A DNA stretch of 7,688 bases from an uncultured Lutibacter sp. (GTDB taxonomy: Bacteria > Bacteroidota > Bacteroidia > Flavobacteriales > Flavobacteriaceae). The translations under genes and the position numbers were made by a program. Under the pieces are notes generated by a model. The model was given only the letters and a program-made list of their open reading frames with translations. It had not been told where the DNA came from and did no database searches. Of the stretch, positions 1-5,854 are shown piece after piece (positions within the stretch are counted from its first letter, which is position 1; the number at the start of each line of letters is the position of its first letter). The DNA lies in NCBI GenBank assembly GCA_913061425.1, contig CAJXUO010000060.1:1-7688 (forward strand), in the 5' to 3' direction.

Positions 1-43
1 ACCTCTCTATTCGTCGGCAGCGTCAGATGTGTATAAGAGACAG
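1..43 (+). other. Illumina Nextera i5-side adapter (synthetic, not genomic)
   Basis: This is library adapter left on the contig end. It consists of AC (1-2), an 8-base index CTCTCTAT (3-10, which I recall as Nextera S502/N502), the read-1 primer part TCGTCGGCAGCGTC (11-24), and the 19-base Tn5 mosaic end AGATGTGTATAAGAGACAG (25-43). The match to the known adapter is exact along its whole length. Native sequence starts at 44. The ATG at 27-29 lies inside the mosaic end and is not a biological start. Confidence 0.99.
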
Positions 44-44
44 T

Positions 45-1397
45 ATCACTTACACTATCGCAGGATTTTTATTTTTAGTAGCATCTTTGAATGTAAATGC
101 TCAAATGGAGATGAATATTCAAGATTGTACAGTTGAGTATAATTTGTTTAAAGGAGACGTGCAAGGTAAAAACTTTGTAGAGGCAAAAACGAGATTAGAT
201 AATTTAATGTCAAATTGCCCTAAACTTTCTGTCAACATTTATAAACTTGGAGCAAAAATTGCCGATGATATGATTGCGAAAGGGGATAAAGTTACTGGTG
301 TTGCATTGATGAAAAAAACGTATGACCAAAGAATTCTTCATTTTCCAAAAGGCCTAGGTAAAGTATATAGTGATTATGCAAACTTTTGTTCAGAAAATGG
401 AGGGGCTAAAGCTGAAGTAATGATGTTGTTAGAGAAAGGTTATAATGCTGATCCTATTGGTTTATCTGCAAAAAATATTTACAAATATTTTGATCATGTA
501 TTAGAATCTAATAAGAACAATAACGTTCAAAAAATATTAGATACGTATGATGATATAAATGATGCTTTAGAAGTTAAGTCAGGGAAATATCAACAAAAAT
601 TGAGTAAGTTAATTGTAAAGGAGGAAGCTGGAACTAGGTTAGGAGCAAGAGACGCTAAATCTAAAAGAATTGCTGTAGGGGTTTTGAATAATATTGGAAT
701 TATTAGTGGAGGTTTAGATCAAAAGATTGAAGAATTATTGACTTGTGATAGATTGGTGCCTTTATATAGAAGAGATTTTGAATCAAACAGATCAAATGCT
801 CAATGGTTAAAAAGAGCGGTATCAAGAATGTATCATAAAGAATGTACAGGAGATGCGCTATATGAAGAATTAGCAGAAGCATATGCTCAAGCAGATCCAT
901 CAGCAGATGCATATATGTTTTTATCTAATATTTTGGAAGGAAAAGGAAAAATTGCTGAAGCTAAAGATATGCGTAAAAAAGCAATTGGTTTAGAAACAGA
1001 CCCAACTAAGAAGGCTAAATTATTATTGCAAGAAGCACAAGATTTATCTAAAAGAGGTAGTAGAAGTGCAGCAAGAGCTAAAGCAAACGAGGCGCTGAAA
1101 TTTAATCCAAGTAATGGTAATGCATATTTGTTAATAGCAACAATGTATGCTAAGAGTGCAAATAGCTGTGGTGATAACTTATTCTCAAAAAGAATGACAT
1201 ATGTAGCAGCATTAAATAAAGCACGTAGAGCTGCAATAGTTGATCCAAGTATGGCAAGTAAGGTTAGAAGGTTTGTTAAAAGTTATGCTTCTAACATTCC
1301 AACAAAACAAGATGGTTTTGCAGAAGGTTATAAAGCGGGAGATTCATTCAAAGTTGGATGTTGGATTGGAGAGACAGTTAGAGTTCAGTTAAGATAA
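45..1397 (+). CDS. Exported TPR-like repeat protein, 5'-truncated by the contig end
   Basis: The frame is open from the contig edge to TAA at 1395-1397, giving about 450 native residues. The true start is missing. The frame also runs back to an ATG in the adapter (27), which adds the spurious residues MCIRDS. What remains of the N-terminus (ITYTIAGFLFLVASLNVNAQ) is the hydrophobic core and AxA-like end of a Sec signal peptide, so only a few residues are probably lost and the protein is exported to the periplasm or envelope. The body is mostly helical. The clearest tetratricopeptide-like stretch is native sequence around 977-1157, with Ala-rich paired helices (QEAQDLSKRG, ARAKANEALKFNPSNGNAYL). 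Several Cys are scattered through it, and the C-terminus ends with a short beta-like KVGCWIGETVRVQL segment. It lies 31 bases upstream of lptC on the same strand. Similar TPR proteins sit before lptC in flavobacteria. The partner and exact role are unknown, but envelope scaffolding is a reasonable inference. Confidence 0.85.
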   Translation: MTYTIAGFLFLVASLNVNAQMEMNIQDCTVEYNLFKGDVQGKNFVEAKTRLDNLMSNCPKLSVNIYKLGAKIADDMIAKGDKVTGVALMKKTYDQRILHFPKGLGKVYSDYANFCSENGGAKAEVMMLLEKGYNADPIGLSAKNIYKYFDHVLESNKNNNVQKILDTYDDINDALEVKSGKYQQKLSKLIVKEEAGTRLGARDAKSKRIAVGVLNNIGIISGGLDQKIEELLTCDRLVPLYRRDFESNRSNAQWLKRAVSRMYHKECTGDALYEELAEAYAQADPSADAYMFLSNILEGKGKIAEAKDMRKKAIGLETDPTKKAKLLLQEAQDLSKRGSRSAARAKANEALKFNPSNGNAYLLIATMYAKSANSCGDNLFSKRMTYVAALNKARRAAIVDPSMASKVRRFVKSYASNIPTKQDGFAEGYKAGDSFKVGCWIGETVRVQLR

Positions 1398-1428
1398 ATC
1401 GAAATAAATAATTTAGTACATTTGTTAA

Positions 1429-1989
1429 ATGATTAAATCATTTAAGTATATAACAAAAAACATTGCTGTCATTTTTATGATAGCAATGTTTTTTTCTTGT
1501 GGAAATGATATACAAGATGTACGTGATTTTTTAGCCGATAAAAACCTGCCAATTGGTGTTGCCGAAAACATAAAGAATATTCATACCGATTCAGGTAGAG
1601 TTGATTTAAAATTGTATGCGCCATTATTACATGATTTTACGAATAGAAATAAACACCCATATAATGAATTTCCTGAAGGTGTGAAAATTGTAACAATTGA
1701 TAAAAATAAAGACTCTCTAGTTGTTACGGGTAATTATGCAATATCTTATACTAAAACAAATATTTCTGAAATAAGAAATAAAGTTGTAGTTATTAATTAT
1801 GCTGATTATAAAAAATTATTGACCGATCAATTATTTTGGGACCAAAAAACTAAATATTTTTATACAGAAAAACCATTTACTTTAATAACGAAAACAGATA
1901 CAATTAAAGGTGTAGGTTTTGATGCAAGTGAAGATTTAAAAACTTTTATGGCAAAACAAAGTAAAGGAAGTGTATATTTAAATGATTAA
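1429..1989 (+). CDS. lptC: LptC, LPS export ABC transporter periplasmic component (lipoprotein form)
   Basis: LptC receives lipopolysaccharide from the LptB2FG transporter at the inner membrane and passes it to the LptA periplasmic bridge. The 186-residue product is close to the length of E. coli LptC (191). Motifs recognisable from Bacteroidota LptC proteins are TDSGRV (53-58), YNEFPEG (78-84), DQLFWD (133-138), FYTEKPF (144-150) and GVGFDAS (161-167). They lie in a strand-rich region compatible with the LptC/OstA beta-jellyroll. Residues 1-24 form a lipoprotein signal: basic start, hydrophobic 11-22, then FFSC with Cys24 as the predicted lipidated residue. This replaces the N-terminal transmembrane anchor of the E. 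coli protein. The start is supported by the position of this signal. There is no Shine-Dalgarno site, as is usual in this group. It is probably cotranscribed with the TPR gene upstream and the small membrane gene 10 bases downstream. Confidence 0.9.
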   Translation: MIKSFKYITKNIAVIFMIAMFFSCGNDIQDVRDFLADKNLPIGVAENIKNIHTDSGRVDLKLYAPLLHDFTNRNKHPYNEFPEGVKIVTIDKNKDSLVVTGNYAISYTKTNISEIRNKVVVINYADYKKLLTDQLFWDQKTKYFYTEKPFTLITKTDTIKGVGFDASEDLKTFMAKQSKGSVYLND

Positions 1990-1999
1990 TTGAAAAGAA

Positions 2000-2200
2000 A
2001 TGAATAGAATAGGAAAAGTTTTTGAAATAGGATATTTAGTAGTAGCACTCATATTTGCTTATGAAGCAATTACAAGATGGTCAACAGAAAGAGAGAAAGC
2101 ATATACTTTTATTATTATTGGTGCTTTGGCTGTGTTTATGTTTTTCTTTCGTAGAAGAATGAGAATAAAAAGAGAAAATTATTCGGATCGTACTAAATAA
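2000..2200 (+). CDS. Small two-helix membrane protein, function unknown
   Basis: This 66-residue protein has two predicted transmembrane helices (about 8-25 and 34-50), a short polar hairpin between them (TRWSTEREKAY), and a strongly basic tail (RRRMRIKREN). The positive-inside rule suggests that the tail is cytoplasmic. The gene starts 10 bases after lptC. Its TAA overlaps the ATG of the next gene by one base (TAATG, 2198-2202), which is good evidence that it is translated and coupled to its neighbour. I recognise it as the kind of short conserved hypothetical that accompanies lptC and a CNNM-family gene in flavobacteria, but I know of no assigned function. A role linked to LPS export or to the following transporter is inference from position only. 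Confidence 0.8.
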   Translation: MNRIGKVFEIGYLVVALIFAYEAITRWSTEREKAYTFIIIGALAVFMFFFRRRMRIKRENYSDRTK

Positions 2201-3465
2201 TGGAATTACAAATTATTGTAGTCATAGTATCAATTTTATTGTCGGCCTTTTTTTCAGGTATGGAAATTGCTTTTGTTTCTGCGAACAAAATGCATATTGA
2301 ACTTGAAAAAAAACGCGAAGGTTTTATTGCCAAAATATTAACTAAACTTACTCAAAAATCTTCTAAGTTTATTACAACAATGCTTGTTGGAAATAACATT
2401 GCATTGGTTGTGTATAGTTATTTTATGGGTAAACTGTTAACTAGTTTATTGCCCCTAAATAGTTTTAATGAATTTTCTATTCTATTAATCCAAACTCTAA
2501 TTTCTACAATAATAATATTAATTACTGCGGAGTTTTTGCCAAAGGCGATTTTTAGAATTTATGCTAATGAAGCTTTAAAGTTTTTTGTAGTTCCAGCGTA
2601 TATTTTCTATATCCTTTTTTATTACATATCAGATTTCATTACCGTTATTTCTGATTTCTTTTTAAGAGTTTTTTTTAACACAAGTTCTGATATAGAGCAA
2701 ACAGAATTTAGTAAAGCAGAATTAGAAAGTTATATTACTGAGCAAATAGGAAAGACCTCACAAAGTGAAGAAATGGATTCTGAGATTCAAATTTTTCAAA
2801 ATGCATTAGACTTTAATGATGTTAAATCACGTGAAGTGATGATACCTAGAACTGAAATATTAGCAGTAGATATTAATGAATCTATAATTAATAGCAGGAA
2901 TTTATTTGTAAAAACTGGGTATTCTAAAATTTTAGTTTATAAAAACACATTAGATGAAATCATTGGGTATGTTCATGTGTTTGACATGTTTAAAAACCCT
3001 AAAAGTTTGCATTCCATTTTAATGCCTTTAGAATTTATTCCTGAAAGTATGATGATAAATGATGTGTTAAGTATTCTTAGTAAGAAGCGGAAAAGTATTG
3101 CCGTTGTTTTAGATGAATATGGAGGTACATCTGGAATGATAACCGTGGAAGATATAGTTGAAGAATTGTTTGGAGAAATAGAAGATGAACATGATTCAGT
3201 AGAATTTGTAGAAAATAAAATTAATGATAGCGAATTTCACCTTTCTGCAAGGTTAGAAATAGATTATATCAATGAAACATTTGATTTGTCACTTCCAGAT
3301 GATGATGCATACGAAACTTTAGGAGGATTAATTGTAGATCATTCAGAAAATATATTGACTGTAAATGAAACTATTGAGATTGATAATTATGAATTTAAAA
3401 TCATAAAAGCAACATCTTCTAAAATTGAAGAAGTTTATCTAAAAGTTTTAAACAAAGACGTGTAG
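2200..3465 (+). CDS. CNNM/CorC (HlyC/CorC) family membrane protein, putative Mg2+/cation transporter
   Basis: The 421-residue protein has the complete three-part architecture of the family. A DUF21/CNNM membrane domain occupies about 1-180, with the conserved SGMEIAF segment (19-25), the GNN motif (64-66) and AEFLPK (110-115, usually GE-x-x-PK in the family). A CBS pair follows: CBS1 begins around MIPRTEI (214-220), and CBS2 carries the diagnostic DEYGGTSGMITVEDIVEELF stretch (305-324). The CorC_HlyC C-terminal domain is about 343-418. CNNM homologues transport Mg2+ or other cations, with the CBS pair sensing Mg-ATP. The old name 'hemolysin' is misleading. GldE of gliding motility belongs to the same family, but GldE usually lies near gldD, mutY and ssb, so this one is better called a general paralogue. 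It starts within the stop of the preceding small gene, so the two are translationally coupled, and it ends the four-gene run. Confidence 0.9.
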   Translation: MELQIIVVIVSILLSAFFSGMEIAFVSANKMHIELEKKREGFIAKILTKLTQKSSKFITTMLVGNNIALVVYSYFMGKLLTSLLPLNSFNEFSILLIQTLISTIIILITAEFLPKAIFRIYANEALKFFVVPAYIFYILFYYISDFITVISDFFLRVFFNTSSDIEQTEFSKAELESYITEQIGKTSQSEEMDSEIQIFQNALDFNDVKSREVMIPRTEILAVDINESIINSRNLFVKTGYSKILVYKNTLDEIIGYVHVFDMFKNPKSLHSILMPLEFIPESMMINDVLSILSKKRKSIAVVLDEYGGTSGMITVEDIVEELFGEIEDEHDSVEFVENKINDSEFHLSARLEIDYINETFDLSLPDDDAYETLGGLIVDHSENILTVNETIEIDNYEFKIIKATSSKIEEVYLKVLNKDV

Positions 3466-3534
3466 TTCAATCGAACTTCTATATACAAGCTACTTATTTA
3501 TTGTTAGAGTACCTTTATTTTATTAAAAAATCAC

Positions 3535-3565
3535 TTTCATAATTGAATATGAAATTGTAATTTCG
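3535..3565 (+). promoter_or_regulatory. Possible Bacteroidota-type promoter for the ppiD-like gene
   Basis: The 127-base gap between the CNNM gene and the ppiD-like gene contains TTTC (3535-3538), 19 bases, then TAATTTCG (3558-3565). The Bacteroidota consensus is TTTG at -33 and TAnnTTTG at -7, with a spacer of about 17-23. Each box has one mismatch. The gap is the only large break in the plus-strand gene series, so separate transcription of the chaperone is plausible. The start codon follows an A-rich stretch (3575-3592) instead of a Shine-Dalgarno site. In such AT-rich DNA a chance match is possible. Confidence 0.4.
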
Positions 3566-3592
3566 CATACTAAATTAAAAGAAAAATATATA

Positions 3593-5728
3593 ATGGCAGT
3601 TTTATCAAAAATTAGAGAGAAAACTATAGTTTTAATCGGTGTTATTGGTTTAGCATTATTCGCATTTGTTGTACAGGGTGCGTTTGGTAATGGAGATTCA
3701 GCAAAAGTTGATTCAGTTGGTGAGGTTAATGGTGAAACAATAAGTAGATCAGATTTTAGCCAACGTTTAGAGGCTTATAAAACAAACTCTAGAGGGAAAG
3801 TTTCTGAAAGCCAAGCAATGAATTCTGTATGGGATGGTTTTGTTAGAGAACTTGTTTTTAAAGAACAGTTAGAAAAAGCTGGAATTGTTGTAGGCGAAAA
3901 AGAAGTTTGGGAATCTATTATTAGTTTACCTTACTTTCAAAATGACCCTTCATTTCAAAATGAGTTAGGTTTATTTGATGAAGAAAAAGCAAAAGAGTTT
4001 ATAGCGACAATGCGAGATGATGCAGTAGGAACTAAAGTTGGATCTAATGAGAGTCAAAGATGGGCTAATTGGCTTGCTTCTGAAAGTCAAATTAGACAAA
4101 ACGTTGTTAGAACTTCTTACAATAATCTTGTAAATGCAGGATTAGGAGTAACTTTAGAAGAAGGTAAAAGAGATTATTTTTTCGCTAATGAAAATGTTAC
4201 TGCACAATATGTATATGTACCTTATACAACTATTGCAGATAGTTTAATTACTCTTACTACAGGTGATTACAAAAACTATATTAATAAAAATTCAAACAAA
4301 TATCAAGTTGAAGAGTCGAGAAGTTTGAAGTATGTGAAATTTGATGTTGTTGCTTCAGATGAAGATAAAAAAGAGATCAAAGATAATTTAGCGACATTCA
4401 TTGAAGATGACCAAAAATTTGGAACTAAAGGCATGAAAAACGCTACTGATATGGCTGAGTTTTTAGACCAATCTAAATCAGATTTAGGATCTAGCGATAT
4501 TTTTGTTTTTAAAAATAAATTACCAAAAGTAGTTGCTGAAGAAATAATGAATGCTAATGTTGGTGATGTTGTTGGACCTTATGAAGATAATGGTTATTAT
4601 AAGTTATCGAAAGTTACTGCATTACAAAAAATGCCTGATTCAGTTCAATCAAGACATATTATCGTTCCTTATATAGGTACTGAAAGATCTACTTCAAATA
4701 AAACAAAAGAAGCCGCTAAGAAGACCGTAGATAGTATATTTAAATTGGTTAGAAATAGTTCTTCAAGATTTGCTAAAATTGCAGACAAAGTTAATTCTGA
4801 TGGAACAAAAGGAAAAGGTGGTGAAATAGGATGGGTAAGTTATGATGCAGCATTCTCTCCAAATTTTGATGAAGATTTTGCAAAATATTTATTTGAAAAT
4901 AGAAAAGGAGATGTTCAGATAGTTGAAACTAAATTTGGATACCATATCATTAAAATTGATGGTCAAAAGAACTTTCAAAATACGGTTCAATTAACAACAT
5001 TATCTAGACAAATTATTCCTTCTGTAAATACAGAAAATAAGTTTTATCAAAATGCTGAAATTTTTGCATCTGAACTTTCTAAAGGTGAGAATTTTGATGA
5101 TTTAGTTGAAAAGTTTGAGTACAAATCATCTTTGGCTAACAAAATGAAAGTGTTGAATGATAATGTTCCTGGATTAGTTGGTAATCAAAGACAAATTGTG
5201 CGTTGGGCTTTTGAAAACTCAACTGACATAGGTTCAGTGAAACGTTTTGATATAGATAATGGGTATGTTGTAGCAACATTATCTGCCAAAACTGCTGAAG
5301 GTTTAGCAACAGTTGCTGATATTGCTGGTCAAATCAAATTATTACTTATTAATAGTAAGAAGGCTGAATTGATTAAGAATAAAATGACAGGAACTACATT
5401 AGAGGAATTAGCAAAAGAAAACAGTACAACTGTTGAGGCGGTTTCTAATGTTACATTATCAAGCCCTACAATCTCTGGAGTAGGAAGTGAGCCATCTGTT
5501 GTTGGCGCAATGTCAAATGCAACTAGAGGGAAAGTAATTAAAGGAATAGACGGTCAAAAAGGTGTGTTTGCAATCGAAGTGATTTCAAAAGAAGCTCCTG
5601 CTGAATTAGACAATTATAGTTCTTTCAGAAACAGGTTGAGTTCAAAAATAAAAAGTAGATCTACACAATTATTTGATGCTTTAAAAGAAGCTGCAGATGT
5701 GGAAGATAATAGAGCGAATATCTACTAG
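3593..5728 (+). CDS. ppiD: PpiD/SurA-like membrane-anchored peptidyl-prolyl isomerase (parvulin)
   Basis: This is a periplasmic folding chaperone for exported and outer-membrane proteins. The 711 residues begin with a short basic segment and one transmembrane helix (about 11-31) that is not followed by a cleavage site, as in PpiD. A SurA_N-like helical chaperone region follows (about 36-200), including VNGETISRSDF (45-55). The canonical parvulin domain is about 350-457: SRHIIVPY (353-360, active-site-type His355), GGEIGW (409-414), the segment up to F425, and FGYHIIKI (448-455, His451). Flanking regions (about 240-342, 465-566 and 585-666) look like degenerate copies of the same fold. The protein is longer than E. 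coli PpiD (623). The start is fixed by the membrane anchor and the A-rich leader. It lies downstream of envelope genes and ends just before two terminators. SurA is the main alternative name, but SurA is soluble with a cleaved signal peptide. Confidence 0.87.
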   Translation: MAVLSKIREKTIVLIGVIGLALFAFVVQGAFGNGDSAKVDSVGEVNGETISRSDFSQRLEAYKTNSRGKVSESQAMNSVWDGFVRELVFKEQLEKAGIVVGEKEVWESIISLPYFQNDPSFQNELGLFDEEKAKEFIATMRDDAVGTKVGSNESQRWANWLASESQIRQNVVRTSYNNLVNAGLGVTLEEGKRDYFFANENVTAQYVYVPYTTIADSLITLTTGDYKNYINKNSNKYQVEESRSLKYVKFDVVASDEDKKEIKDNLATFIEDDQKFGTKGMKNATDMAEFLDQSKSDLGSSDIFVFKNKLPKVVAEEIMNANVGDVVGPYEDNGYYKLSKVTALQKMPDSVQSRHIIVPYIGTERSTSNKTKEAAKKTVDSIFKLVRNSSSRFAKIADKVNSDGTKGKGGEIGWVSYDAAFSPNFDEDFAKYLFENRKGDVQIVETKFGYHIIKIDGQKNFQNTVQLTTLSRQIIPSVNTENKFYQNAEIFASELSKGENFDDLVEKFEYKSSLANKMKVLNDNVPGLVGNQRQIVRWAFENSTDIGSVKRFDIDNGYVVATLSAKTAEGLATVADIAGQIKLLLINSKKAELIKNKMTGTTLEELAKENSTTVEAVSNVTLSSPTISGVGSEPSVVGAMSNATRGKVIKGIDGQKGVFAIEVISKEAPAELDNYSSFRNRLSSKIKSRSTQLFDALKEAADVEDNRANIY

Positions 5729-5737
5729 TATAAAAGG

Positions 5738-5793
5738 TATATCATAAACAAAAAAGGCGCTCTTGTAAGAGCGCCTTTTTTGTTTATGATATA
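5738..5793. terminator. Bidirectional intrinsic terminator between convergent ppiD-like gene and rho
   Basis: A perfect inverted repeat has arms 5738-5764 and 5767-5793 (27 bases each) around the two-base centre GT. The core stem is GGCGCTCTT/AAGAGCGCC. It is extended by an A6/T6 pairing, so either strand gives a GC-rich hairpin followed by a U tract. It begins 9 bases after the ppiD-like stop codon. By position it serves the plus-strand gene first and is a back-up for rho transcripts. Confidence 0.95.
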
Positions 5794-5803
5794 ATTATGA
5801 AGC

Positions 5804-5839
5804 ATAAAAAAACCAATTATTAATAGTTGGTTTTTTTAT
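5804..5839. terminator. Second hairpin terminator, proximal to rho
   Basis: Arms 5804-5816 (ATA6-CC-AA type, seven A) and 5827-5839 (TTGG then seven T, AT) pair over 13 bases. The inner part can extend through a G-U pair and three A-T pairs (5817-5826). Each strand shows a hairpin with a T7 run. GC content of the stem is low (only CC/GG), so it is weaker than its neighbour. It lies 15 bases beyond the rho stop codon and is the first terminator that rho transcription meets. Confidence 0.75.
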
Positions 5840-5854
5840 TTTATGAGAATGTTT

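Noticed and set aside
703..912. Minus-strand open frame of 69 codons inside the TPR gene
   Set aside because: It is a shadow of the real gene, with Leu/His/Ile-rich low-complexity translation and no recognisable features.
2200..3465. Assignment of the CNNM gene as gldE or as a true hemolysin
   Set aside because: The gld neighbours are absent, and the hemolysin label is a legacy name for the HlyC/CorC family. The domains support a cation transporter family only.
3466..3534. Possible terminator after the CNNM gene, from the inverted repeat AGTTC-AATC-GAACT just past the stop
   Set aside because: The stem is only five pairs, with no U tract after it. It is too weak to call a terminator.
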